DNA of 64,000 nucleotides from Pseudomonas putida (GTDB lineage Bacteria; Pseudomonadota; Gammaproteobacteria; Pseudomonadales; Pseudomonadaceae). A program made the translations under genes and the position numbers. The notes below the pieces were generated by a model. It ran no database searches. It was given only the letters and a program-made list of their open reading frames with translations, and was not told where the DNA came from. Below, one piece after another: positions 17,751-28,846 of this stretch (positions are counted from its first letter, which is position 1; the number at the start of each line of letters is the position of its first letter). The stretch lies in the NCBI RefSeq assembly GCF_005080685.1, contig NZ_CP039371.1:4526001-4590000 (forward strand), written 5' to 3'.

Positions 17751-19655
17751 TCAAGCAGACAGCTCGACCAACAGCTTGTTCAGGCGACGAACGTAGGCCG
17801 CCGGGTCCTTCAAGCTGTCGCCAGCTGCCAGGGCAGCCTGGTCGAAGAGGATATGCGACAGCTCGGCGAAACGGTCTTCGCTCTGCTCGCTGTCCAGCTT
17901 CTCGATCAGCGGGTGGGTCGGGTTGAACTCGAAGATCGGCTTGGACTCCGGCACCTTCTGCCCGCTGGCTTCGAGGATCTGGCGCATCTGCAGGCCCAGG
18001 TCCTGTTCGCCGATCGCCAGGATCGCCGGCGAGTCGGTCAGACGGTGGGAAACGCGCACTTCGGCGACGCTTTCACCGAGCGCACCCTTCAGGCGCTCGA
18101 CCAGGCCTTCCTTGTCCTTGGCGACTTCTTCCTGGGCCTTCTTGTCTTCCTCGGAATCCAGGTTGCCCAGGTCCAGGTCGCCACGCGCGACATCGACGAA
18201 CTGCTTGCCATCGAACTCGCTCAGGTAGCTCATCAACCACTCGTCGATGCGATCGGTGAGCAGCAGCACCTCGATGCCTTTCTTGCGGAAGACTTCCAGG
18301 TGCGGGCTGTTTTTGACCTGCGCATACGATTCACCGGTGAGGTAGTAGATCTTGTCCTGGCCTTCCTTCGCGCGCGCCAGGTAGTCAGCCAGGGCAACGC
18401 TCTGCTCGCCGCTGTCGTCCTGGGTGGAAGCGAAGCGCAGCAGGCCGGCGATCTTCTCCTTGTTGGCGAAATCTTCGGCCGGGCCTTCCTTCAGCACCTG
18501 GCCGAAGTTCTTCCAGAAGCCCTTGTATTGCTCTGGCTCGTTCTTCGCCAGCTTCTCGAGCATGTCCAGCACGCGTTTGGTCAGCGCGGTCTTCATCGAA
18601 TCGATGACCGGGTCCTTCTGCAGGATCTCGCGGGACACGTTGAGCGACAGGTCGTTGGAATCGACCACGCCCTTGATGAAGCGCAGGTACAGCGGCAGGA
18701 ACGACTCGGCCTGGTCCATGATGAACACGCGCTGCACATACAGCTTCAGGCCGCGCGGTGCTTCACGCTGGTACAGGTCGAACGGCGCACGGGCCGGCAC
18801 GTAGAGCAGCGAGCTGTATTCGAGCTTGCCTTCGACCTTGTTGTGGCTCCAGGCCAGCGGGTTTTCGAAATCATGGCCGATGTGCTTGTAGAACTCCTGG
18901 TATTCCTCGTCCTTGATCTCGGTACGCGGACGGGTCCACAGGGCGCTGGCGCGGTTGACGGTTTCCCATTCCTCGGCAGGCTGCTCCTCGCCTTCGGCGG
19001 CAGCTTGCTCCTTGGGCAGCTGGATCGGCAGGGCAATGTGATCGGAGTACTTCTTGACCACGTTGCGCAGGCGCCAGCCATCGGCGAACTCCTGCTCGTC
19101 CTTCTTCAGGTGCAGGACGATGCGGGTGCCGCGCTGTGGCTTGTCGATGGTGGCGACTTCGAACTCGCCCTCGCCCTTGGAGGACCAGTGCACGCCTTCG
19201 GCGGCTGGCTGACCAGCACGACGGCTGTACACGTCAACCTGGTCGGCGACGATGAAGGCCGAGTAGAAGCCGACGCCGAACTGGCCGATCAGGTGCGAGT
19301 CTTTTTTCTGGTCACCGGTCAGGTTCTTCATGAAGTCGGCGGTGCCGGACTTGGCGATGGTGCCCAGGTGGGTGATGACGTCTTCGCGGCTCATGCCGAT
19401 GCCGTTGTCCTCGAGGGTCACGGTACCGGCTTCCTTGTCGAAGCTCAGGCGGATCTTCAGGTCGGCGTCACCCTCGAACAGCTCCGGTTTGGCCAAGGCC
19501 TCGAAGCGCAGCTTGTCGGCGGCGTCGGAAGCGTTGGAGATCAGTTCGCGAAGGAAGATCTCCTTGTTCGAATACAGGGAATGGATCATGAGGTGCAGCA
19601 GTTGCTTCACCTCGGTCTGGAAGCCCAGTGTTTCTTTTTGAGTTTCCGCACTCAT
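17751..19655 (-). CDS. htpG: Molecular chaperone HtpG (Hsp90)
   Basis: ATP-dependent dimeric chaperone in the cytosol. It has 634 residues from [13 protein letters not shown], the usual length. The N-terminal ATP-binding GHKL domain has [22 protein letters not shown] and [15 protein letters not shown]; the middle domain has [23 protein letters not shown] sequence and the C-terminal dimerisation domain follows. I saw no sigma-32 promoter that I would defend, although regulation by heat shock is usual in the family. Confidence 0.98.
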   Translation of the reverse strand: MSAETQKETLGFQTEVKQLLHLMIHSLYSNKEIFLRELISNASDAADKLRFEALAKPELFEGDADLKIRLSFDKEAGTVTLEDNGIGMSREDVITHLGTIAKSGTADFMKNLTGDQKKDSHLIGQFGVGFYSAFIVADQVDVYSRRAGQPAAEGVHWSSKGEGEFEVATIDKPQRGTRIVLHLKKDEQEFADGWRLRNVVKKYSDHIALPIQLPKEQAAAEGEEQPAEEWETVNRASALWTRPRTEIKDEEYQEFYKHIGHDFENPLAWSHNKVEGKLEYSSLLYVPARAPFDLYQREAPRGLKLYVQRVFIMDQAESFLPLYLRFIKGVVDSNDLSLNVSREILQKDPVIDSMKTALTKRVLDMLEKLAKNEPEQYKGFWKNFGQVLKEGPAEDFANKEKIAGLLRFASTQDDSGEQSVALADYLARAKEGQDKIYYLTGESYAQVKNSPHLEVFRKKGIEVLLLTDRIDEWLMSYLSEFDGKQFVDVARGDLDLGNLDSEEDKKAQEEVAKDKEGLVERLKGALGESVAEVRVSHRLTDSPAILAIGEQDLGLQMRQILEASGQKVPESKPIFEFNPTHPLIEKLDSEQSEDRFAELSHILFDQAALAAGDSLKDPAAYVRRLNKLLVELSA

Positions 19656-19726
19656 GGTCTTCAAAACTCCGATCTGATGGCAGTTATCGCCTGGCAGCCC
19701 CAGCGGCCTGCTTTAACGGCGGGATG

Positions 19727-20209
19727 TCATGCAGATGGGGGCTGCCCGGACGATTTCAAGGGCTTTTGCGGTTCGACCTTGAAATGCGCCCGCGCCGTGG
19801 CGATCGGCGCGCCTGGGTCGGCTTGCCAGGCGGTGATGGCGACATTGGTCACGCGCCGCCCCTGGCGCCACAGCTGGCACTGGGCGTAGGTGTCACGCAA
19901 ATGGCCGGCGCGCAGGTAGTCGATGGAGAAGTCGATGATCTTCGGAATGCTCGCGCTATCGCTGTAGATCAACAGGTACAGCGCGGCGCTGAGTTCCATG
20001 AAGCCTGCGATGACCCCGCCATGCAGGGCGGGCAGCAAAGGGTTGCCGACGTTGTCCTGACTGGCCGGCAGGCGAAACAGCAGGTCATCGCCCTGGCGCT
20101 GGCATTCGATGCCGATCAGGCCGGCGTAGGGAATCAGCGCCAGCAACGGCCGGTAGTCACCCTGGGCGTGGGCCTGATCGAGTTGCTGACGGACCGCCGC
20201 CGGGATCAT
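19727..20209 (-). CDS. PaaI-type hot-dog thioesterase (second of a pair)
   Basis: Protein of 160 residues with the hot-dog fold segments GNPLLPALHGGVIAGFMELSAALYL and TNVAITAWQADPG. The LHGG motif holds the usual active-site environment of PaaI/YbgC-like acyl-CoA thioesterases. Its ATG overlaps the stop of the other thioesterase gene by four bases (ATGA), so the two are cotranslated and may form a hetero-oligomer. Substrate unknown. Confidence 0.87.
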   Translation of the reverse strand: MIPAAVRQQLDQAHAQGDYRPLLALIPYAGLIGIECQRQGDDLLFRLPASQDNVGNPLLPALHGGVIAGFMELSAALYLLIYSDSASIPKIIDFSIDYLRAGHLRDTYAQCQLWRQGRRVTNVAITAWQADPGAPIATARAHFKVEPQKPLKSSGQPPSA

Positions 20210-20682
20210 GCCTGGTCCTCCTTGAGCCGCGCGCCGAAGCCGATGCCACCGCGCACGTCGTGCCCCAGGCGCATGAACGTCCCGACCACCTGGCAGATCG
20301 GCCGTGCCGGGTCGTCCTGGTAGGCACTGCCACGGGTGAAGATCACATCGCGGGTCACCCGATAGCACTGGGCATGGCCAAAGATGTCCTTGCCCTGCTC
20401 CGCCGGGTGCATGTAGTCGATGCGCAGGTCCAGGGTCGGGCATACCTCGAAGCGCGGCAACGCGCACAGCGTGGCCATGCCGCACGTGGTGTCCAGCAAC
20501 GTGGTCAGGGCACCACCATGGACCGCGCCGGTCTGCGGGTTGCCAACGATCCGCTGCGACCATGGCAGCACCAGGGTCATACCCTCGGCATCGGCGTGGG
20601 TGACGCGCATTTGCAACATTTGGCAATGTTTCAATGCGCCAAGAAAGCGCTCAGCCATGGCCATCAAACTTGTTGTATTCAT
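20206..20682 (-). CDS. PaaI-type hot-dog thioesterase (first of a pair)
   Basis: Protein of 158 residues with the hot-dog pattern GAVHGGALTTLLDTTCGMA and LDLRIDYMHPA. HGG marks the thioesterase active-site loop. It shares only the general fold with its partner gene, so this is an old pair of paralogues and not a recent duplication. The substrate is probably an acyl- or aryl-CoA. Confidence 0.87.
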   Translation of the reverse strand: MNTTSLMAMAERFLGALKHCQMLQMRVTHADAEGMTLVLPWSQRIVGNPQTGAVHGGALTTLLDTTCGMATLCALPRFEVCPTLDLRIDYMHPAEQGKDIFGHAQCYRVTRDVIFTRGSAYQDDPARPICQVVGTFMRLGHDVRGGIGFGARLKEDQA

Positions 20683-20851
20683 GCTGACACTTCCATGATT
20701 GCATTAGCCCCTGCTTACGAAGCTGCATAAATCCCGAAAAAAGTCCATATAGAATAGGACGTTATATATTTGTAATTTTTCCGGAACTTCTGTCGTATCA
20801 TAGCGCTCCAAGGATCAAGTCACAGTTATTCCACCAAGGAGAGACACCCCC

Positions 20852-21127
20852 ATGCGTAAACCTTTTGCTTTTGCTCTGATGCTGGCCGCTGCCATGGGTC
20901 TGGCCGCTTGCGATAAAGCAAGCGAAGACAAAGCCCAGGACGCACAGCAACACGCCGAGCAAGCCCAGGAGAAGATGGGCGAAGCTCAGGATAAAGTGAA
21001 CGAGGCTGCCAAGGAAAACGCCGAAGCCGCCAAAGATCAGGCTGAAGCCGAGCAGAAGGCTGCCGAAGAAGCCGCTCCGGCTACTCCGGCTCCGGAAACT
21101 GCCCCAGCCGAGCCTGCCAAGCAGTAA
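20852..21127 (+). CDS. Small alanine-rich lipoprotein
   Basis: Protein of 91 residues with a lipoprotein signal peptide and lipobox LAAC at Cys20, followed by a 55-residue heptad-like helix rich in Ala, Glu, Gln and Lys (KASEDKAQDAQQHAEQAQEK) and a Pro/Ala tail. It resembles the Lpp-like or 'entericidin-like' small lipoproteins that sit between membranes, but no family is certain. The Asp at position +2 after the Cys would favour inner-membrane retention by the E. coli Lol rule. It is monocistronic with its own terminator. Confidence 0.83.
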   Translation: MRKPFAFALMLAAAMGLAACDKASEDKAQDAQQHAEQAQEKMGEAQDKVNEAAKENAEAAKDQAEAEQKAAEEAAPATPAPETAPAEPAKQ

Positions 21128-21141
21128 TTCCAAGCCGTACG

Positions 21142-21169
21142 AAAAAACCCGACTTCGTCGGGTTTTTTT
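21142..21169 (+). terminator. Rho-independent terminator of the small lipoprotein gene
   Basis: AAAAAACCCGAC / GTCGGGTTTTTTT hairpin with a long T tail, 15 bp past the stop. Confidence 0.95.
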
Positions 21170-21196
21170 GTATCTGCCATAAATCGATTAAACGTT

Positions 21197-21943
21197 TCAG
21201 GCGTTCTCGCTGCTCGCTTCCCGAATCGGCTCCGCGACACTTTCAGTGGGTGTGAATACCATCACTTCCAACACGGCGGAATGGAACTCGCGGCGATACA
21301 GGATCAATACCACGCCGACACTCACCGCCATGAACAACCCAGGGCTGATGAACCAGGTCAACATGGCCATGCCGAAGTAATAAGAGCGCAATCCCAAGTT
21401 GAATTGGTTGGCCGCCAGCGATAACACCCGGGCGGCACGCGAGGCAAATGCCTTACGCTCCATCTCGTTGACCAGGCGCTCGCCGATCATGGGCGCCGAG
21501 CCCACCAGCACCGCCGCGAAGTTGTATTGGCGCATGCACCAGCTGAAGGTAAAGAACGCGTAGACGAAGACCATGGCCAGGCACAGCAGCTTGATCTCCG
21601 ACATGCCTTGCGACGCCTGCTGCACCAGCGGCAGGTCCGCCAGCAGCGACAGTGCGCGGTCAGAAGCGCCCAGGACGGTGAGGATGCCCGCCAGGATGAT
21701 CAGGGTGCTGGAGGCAAAGAACGAGGCGTTGCGCTCGAGATTGCCGATCACGCTGGCATCGGCGATGCGGTTGTCGCGCAGCAGCATGCGGCGCATCCAG
21801 TCCTCGCGATACAGATGCAGGACGCTGGCCAGGCATGCCGTGTCGCGGCCCTTCCAGATGGCGTAGCGGGTGTATCCACCCCAACACAGGGCGAACCAAC
21901 AAACGGCCAGGAGGTTGTAGAGGTTGCTTTGAATGAAGTTCAT
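21197..21943 (-). CDS. DUF599 family membrane protein
   Basis: Protein of 248 residues starting at MNFIQSNLYNLLAVCWFALC (ATG at 21943) with four hydrophobic stretches: residues about 8-25, about 75-95, about 120-145 (LLCLAMVFVYAFFTFSWCMR) and about 190-215. The pattern WMRRMLLRDNRIADASVIGNLERNASFFASS belongs to the DUF599 family of unknown function. The longer upstream frame has no family support. It is isolated from its neighbours by terminators. Confidence 0.87.
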   Translation of the reverse strand: MNFIQSNLYNLLAVCWFALCWGGYTRYAIWKGRDTACLASVLHLYREDWMRRMLLRDNRIADASVIGNLERNASFFASSTLIILAGILTVLGASDRALSLLADLPLVQQASQGMSEIKLLCLAMVFVYAFFTFSWCMRQYNFAAVLVGSAPMIGERLVNEMERKAFASRAARVLSLAANQFNLGLRSYYFGMAMLTWFISPGLFMAVSVGVVLILYRREFHSAVLEVMVFTPTESVAEPIREASSENA

Positions 21944-22054
21944 GCAGGATTCCCGAGGGCCAGGCGTACATAGGGACGAGTGACCGCATTTCGACGCCCG
22001 ATGAATGCAAAAGGCACACGTCGATTCCAAAAAATTCGCCCGCTACAGACAAAC

Positions 22055-22089
22055 AAAAAGCCCCGCATCCTTCCGGATACGGGGCTTTT
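22055..22089 (-). terminator. Terminator of brnQ
   Basis: Stem AAAAGCCCCG / CGGGGCTTTT with an internal GGATCC-like extension and TTCC loop, then a T run on the minus strand. It lies 66 bp past the brnQ stop. Confidence 0.92.
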
Positions 22090-22154
22090 GGCATCTAGAC
22101 CTTTGGTGGCTGCCCTACGGCTTGTGGCCGACAGCTACCGCTGGCTTCGACACA

Positions 22155-23468
22155 TCAGGCCAGCGCTTCGCGCGGCTTGCCAAGCAGGCGGTCACACGCC
22201 ACCGCGCCCACCAGGGCCACTACCGAAGGTACCAGCCAGGCCAGGCCCTGATCGCTCAGCGGCAGGTGCGCCATGAAATCTGGCAGCACATGGGCGACGC
22301 TGCTGCCCTTGATCGCATCGACGATGCCGAACACCAGCGAAACCAGCATCACCGGCGCCAGGATGCGCGTCGGCGAGTTCCACAGGTCTTTCACGAAGCT
22401 CAAGCCGACGACCACGATGCATGGCGGGTAGATGGCCGTGAGCACCGGAATCGAGAACATGATCAGCTTGGTCAGGCCCAGGTTCGAAATCAGCAGCGAG
22501 AAGCCGGCCAGGATCACTACCAGAGCACGATACGACAGCGGCAGGATCTGGCTGAAATACTCGGCGCAGGCACAGGTCAGGCCAACCGCGGTCACCAGGC
22601 AGGCCAGCGCGATCAATACCGCGAGGAAACCGCTGCCCAGCGAACCGAAGGTGTGCTGCACATAGGCATGCAATACCGCCGCACCGTTGGTGGCGTCGGC
22701 CGCGATGGCGTGGCTACCGGCACCCAGACGGAACAGGCTGATGTACACCAGGGCCAGGCCGACACCCGCGATAAGGCCGGCGATGATGGCGTAGCGGGTG
22801 ATCAACTTCGGCGATTCGACACCGCGCGAGCGGATGGCATTGACGATGACGATACCGAACACCAGGGCACCCAAGGTATCCATGGTCAGGTAACCGTCGG
22901 AGAAGCCCTTGGAGAACGCGGCTGCGGCATAGGCCGGCTGGGCCTCGCCGATGGTACCGGCAGGCAGCGCGAAGGCAGCGATACCCAGCACGGCCAGGGC
23001 GATGATCTTCAGCGGCGCGAGGAAGCGACCCACGGTATCGAGCAACTTGCCCGGGTACATGGACACCGCCAGCACCACGGCAAAATACACCAGGCTGTAG
23101 ATGAACAATGCCGTTGGGCTTTCACCGGTCAGCGGCGCGACGCCCACTTCGAACGATACGGTGGCGGTACGCGGCGTCGCGAACAGCGGACCGACCGAAA
23201 GGTAGCACACGGCCGCCAGCAAGCCACCGAAGAACTTGCCGATCGGGCTGCTCAGGGCATCCATGCCGCCACCGACCTTGGCCAGGGCGACCACGGTGAT
23301 GACCGGCAGACCGACTGCGGTCACCAGGAAGCCGAGAGCGGCCATCCACACATGCGGACCGGACTGCAGGCCGACAATGGGCGGAAAGATGATGTTGCCT
23401 GCACCTACGAAAAGCGCAAATGTCATAAAGCCAAGCGCCAGGATATCCTGGCCTTTAAGAACTTTCAT
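22155..23468 (-). CDS. brnQ: Branched-chain amino acid transporter BrnQ (LIV-II)
   Basis: Sodium- or proton-coupled symporter for leucine, isoleucine and valine in the inner membrane. It has 437 residues, about twelve helices, the family start [20 protein letters not shown], the signature [11 protein letters not shown] and the middle [17 protein letters not shown]. No defects seen. The 361-bp region upstream contains repeated TTTGTC half-sites. Confidence 0.95.
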   Translation of the reverse strand: MKVLKGQDILALGFMTFALFVGAGNIIFPPIVGLQSGPHVWMAALGFLVTAVGLPVITVVALAKVGGGMDALSSPIGKFFGGLLAAVCYLSVGPLFATPRTATVSFEVGVAPLTGESPTALFIYSLVYFAVVLAVSMYPGKLLDTVGRFLAPLKIIALAVLGIAAFALPAGTIGEAQPAYAAAAFSKGFSDGYLTMDTLGALVFGIVIVNAIRSRGVESPKLITRYAIIAGLIAGVGLALVYISLFRLGAGSHAIAADATNGAAVLHAYVQHTFGSLGSGFLAVLIALACLVTAVGLTCACAEYFSQILPLSYRALVVILAGFSLLISNLGLTKLIMFSIPVLTAIYPPCIVVVGLSFVKDLWNSPTRILAPVMLVSLVFGIVDAIKGSSVAHVLPDFMAHLPLSDQGLAWLVPSVVALVGAVACDRLLGKPREALA

Positions 23469-23625
23469 TTAGGGTAGTACCACACTGCTGAAATCGGGAT
23501 TCGAGAGGGGATTTCCCCATGGGTGAGGGAAATGCTGCCCGGCTTGGTGAGCCAGACCCGTTTAGCGTGTCGTTCCCTTTTGGGGCACGGGCACAGAGTG
23601 AACGCGTAGATTAACCGTTTTACCC

Positions 23626-23676
23626 GACAAACGCACTGTAACGGACCCGTTTGTCCGATGTATGAACCGGTTTGTC
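23626..23676. promoter_or_regulatory. Possible operator: three TTTGTC half-sites upstream of brnQ
   Basis: GACAAACG at 23626-23633 and CGTTTGTC at 23648-23655 form an 8-bp inverted repeat with a 14-bp spacer. A third copy, GGTTTGTC, begins 21 bp later at 23669. Phasing by two helical turns suggests a protein binding several sites on one face. The regulator is not identified. Confidence 0.4.
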
Positions 23677-23771
23677 GTCTGTGTGACCGAGGACGCGACC
23701 ATTATCGAAAGCAAAAGAAGCGCCGTCTCTCAGAAAATTCCTATTAAACCCATCGAAAAAACCTCGCCCTG

Positions 23772-23806
23772 CAAAAACGACAAAGGCCACCCGAAGGTGG
23801 CCTCTG
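23772..23806 (-). terminator. Terminator after sucD
   Basis: Stem GGCCACC / GGTGGCC (23785-23791, 23796-23802) with CGAA loop, followed on the minus strand by TTTGTCGTTTTT. It closes the suc operon. Confidence 0.88.
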
Positions 23807-23829
23807 TGCGCGTGAGGGGTGTAGCAGTA

Positions 23830-24713
<884 letters not shown>

Positions 24714-24714
<1 letters not shown>

Positions 24715-25880
24715 TACTTGCCCTCCGCAGCTTTGACAACTTGTTGAGCAGCGTCGGTCAGGCTGGTGGCCGCAATGATGTTCAAACCGCTTTCTGCCAG
24801 TACTTTAGCGCCCAGTTCGGCGTTGTTGCCTTCGAGGCGAACGACGACCGGAACCTTGACGCCGACTTCTTTCACTGCACCGATGATGCCTTCGGCAATC
24901 ATGTCGCAGCGCACGATGCCGCCGAAGATGTTGACCAGTACGGCCGCGACATTGCTGTCGGACAGAATGATCTTGAACGCTTCGGTAACGCGCTCTTTGG
25001 TAGCGCCGCCGCCAACGTCGAGGAAGTTGGCTGGCTTGCCGCCGTGCAGGTTGACGATGTCCATGGTACCCATGGCCAGGCCGGCACCGTTGACCATGCA
25101 GCCGATGTTGCCTTCGAGGGCAACGTAGTTCAGTTCGAACTTGGCAGCGTGGGCTTCACGGGCGTCGTCCTGCGACGGGTCGTGGAAAGTCTTCAGCTTA
25201 GGCTGACGGTACATGGCGTTGGCGTCGATGTTGATCTTGGCATCGAGGCAGTGCAGGTCGCCATCGGCCTTGATCACCAGCGGGTTCACTTCCAGCAGGG
25301 CCAGGTCGTGATCCTTGAACAGCTTGGCCAGACCTACGAAGATCTTGGCGAACTGTTGAACTTGCTTGCCTTCCAGACCCAGCTGGAAAGCCAGCTCGCG
25401 ACCCTGGAACGGCTGAGCGCCGACCAGTGGGTCGATGGTAGCCTTGAGGATCTTCTCGGGAGTTTCGTGAGCGACTTTCTCGATGTCCACGCCACCTTCG
25501 GTGGAAGCCATGAACACGATACGGCGGCTCGAACGGTCCACTACAGCGCCCAGGTACAGCTCTTTGGCGATGTCAGTGCAGGACTCGACCAGGATCTTGG
25601 AAACTGGTTGACCGTTGGCATCGGTCTGGTAGGTGACCAGATTCTTGCCCAACCACTGCGCAGCGAACGCCTTGGCGTCTTCCTTGCTGCGAACCAGCTT
25701 GACGCCGCCCGCTTTACCGCGACCACCAGCGTGGACCTGGGCTTTGACCACCCACTCCGAACCGCCGATCTTGTCGCAGGCTTCTGCCGCTTGCTCAGGG
25801 GTATCGACAGCGAAACCCTTGGATACTGGCAGGCCGTACTCAGCGAACAGCTGCTTACCCTGATACTCGTGAAGATTCAT
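24714..25880 (-). CDS. sucC: Succinyl-CoA synthetase beta subunit SucC
   Basis: Nucleotide-binding subunit, 388 residues, starting [18 protein letters not shown]. The ATP-grasp domain is intact ([20 protein letters not shown]), and the C-terminal ligase domain has [16 protein letters not shown]. The frame runs on upstream, but there is no family sequence there. sucD is coupled directly downstream. Confidence 0.98.
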
Positions 25881-25985
25881 GCTTTTTACCGTCTTCGTTA
25901 GGTACTGCGCTTCGGTGCTGCGCCAGAACTGGCGCCGCACCACCTGTGACCGTTGTGACCCTGGGTTATCCCTTGTGATCCGGTC

Positions 25986-26041
25986 CGGCGGACGTTCCGC
26001 GGTGAGTCATGCACGCAAGACTCACGACGGGCAATCCGCCG
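25986..26041. repeat. Nested inverted repeats between lpd and sucC
   Basis: Outer arms CGGCGGA (25986-25992) and TCCGCCG (26035-26041) enclose inner arms GTGAGTC (26002-26008) and GACTCAC (26019-26025). On the minus strand, the operon strand, there is no T run after it, so it looks like a processing or stabilising structure inside the transcript and not a terminator. Confidence 0.7.
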
Positions 26042-26053
26042 TGGTTTTTATAA

Positions 26054-27586
<1,533 letters not shown>

Positions 27587-28804
27587 TTAGATGTCCAGCA
27601 GCAGGCGAGACGGATCTTCCAGCAGGTTCTTGATGGTGACGAGGAAGGTCACGGCTTCCTTGCCATCGATCAGGCGGTGGTCGTAGGACAGCGCCAGGTA
27701 CATCATCGGGCGAATGACCACTTGGCCGTTGATCGCCATCGGACGCTGGATGATGTTGTGCATACCCAGGATGGCAGCCTGCGGCGGGTTGACGATCGGG
27801 GTCGACATCATCGAACCGAATGTACCACCGTTGGTGATGGTGAAGGTACCACCGGTCATTTCTTCGATGGCCAGTTTGCCGTCACGGGCCTTCTTGCCGA
27901 AGGTGGCGATGCCGTTCTCGATTTCTGCCAGGCTCATCGACTCGGCGTTACGCAGCACCGGTACCACCAGGCCACGGTCGCTGGACACGGCAACGCCGAC
28001 GTCGGCATAGCCGTGGTAGACAATGTCGTTGCCGTCGATCGAGGCGTTGACTGCCGGGAAGCGCTTCAGGGCTTCGGTGGCGGCCTTGACGAAGAACGAC
28101 ATGAAGCCCAGGCGTACGCCGTTGTGGGTCTTTTCGAACAGGTCCTTGTACTTCGAACGCAGAGCCATGACTTCGGTCATGTCGACTTCGTTGAAGGTGG
28201 TCAGCATGGCCATGCTCGACTGGGCTTCGACCAGACGCTCGGCGATCTTGGCACGCAGACGGGTCATCGGCACGCGCTTCTCGGTGCGATCGCCAGCGGC
28301 GACGACAACGGCAGCGGCAGCAGCGGCGGCAGGCTTGGCAGCCGGAGCCGGAGCGGCTTTCTTGTTGGCGACGGCAGCTACCACGTCTTCCTTGGTGACG
28401 CGACCGCCTTTGCCGGTACCGGCAACGCTAGCCAGGTCGATGCCGTTCTCTTCAGCCAGCTTGCGCGCGGCTGGAGCGGCAACCGGGTCGTCTTCGCCAG
28501 CGTCGGCGGCAGCGGCAGCCGGGGCAGCTGCGGCCGGAGCGGCAGCTGGAGCGGCGGCAGCGGCGCCGCCTTCAACGATCGAACCCAGCACTTCGTCGGA
28601 CAGGACGGTGTCGCCCTCGCCCTTGACGATCGCGCCCAGCACGCCGTCGGCGGTGGCCAGCACTTCCAGGACGACCTTGTCGGTCTCGATGTCGACGATC
28701 AGCTCGTCACGCTTGACGGCATCGCCCGGCTGCTTGTGCCAGGTGGCAACGGTGCCGTCGGCAACCGATTCCGGGAAGGTTGGGGCTTTGATCTCGATAG
28801 CCAT
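27587..28804 (-). CDS. sucB: Dihydrolipoyl succinyltransferase (E2) SucB
   Basis: Core of the 2-oxoglutarate dehydrogenase complex. It has 405 residues. The N-terminal lipoyl domain has the lipoylated lysine in [11 protein letters not shown], a long Ala/Pro linker follows, then the peripheral subunit-binding domain ([29 protein letters not shown], around residues 110-145), a second linker and the catalytic domain ending with the active-site DHRLIDG. All parts are present. Confidence 0.98.
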
Positions 28805-28846
28805 TATCAGTGTTTCCTTAAATTCGGTTTCAGGTGCGCGAAGGCG

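Larger units (their letters stand above)
23469..23829. other. 361-bp intergenic region upstream of brnQ
   Basis: Holds the brnQ leader, three CGTTTGTC-like half-sites at 23626-23633 (reversed), 23648-23655 and 23669-23676, and the sucD terminator at 23772-23806. I saw no gene in it. Confidence 0.75.

Noticed and set aside
20770..20801. TTGTAA and TATCAT as a promoter of the small lipoprotein gene
   Set aside because: The spacer is 20 bp, outside the usual 16-18.
21180..21204. A TAAAT-N17-CGT match that resembles a PvdS box
   Set aside because: It points into the 3' end of the convergent DUF599 gene, with no gene start ahead of it, so it is likely chance.
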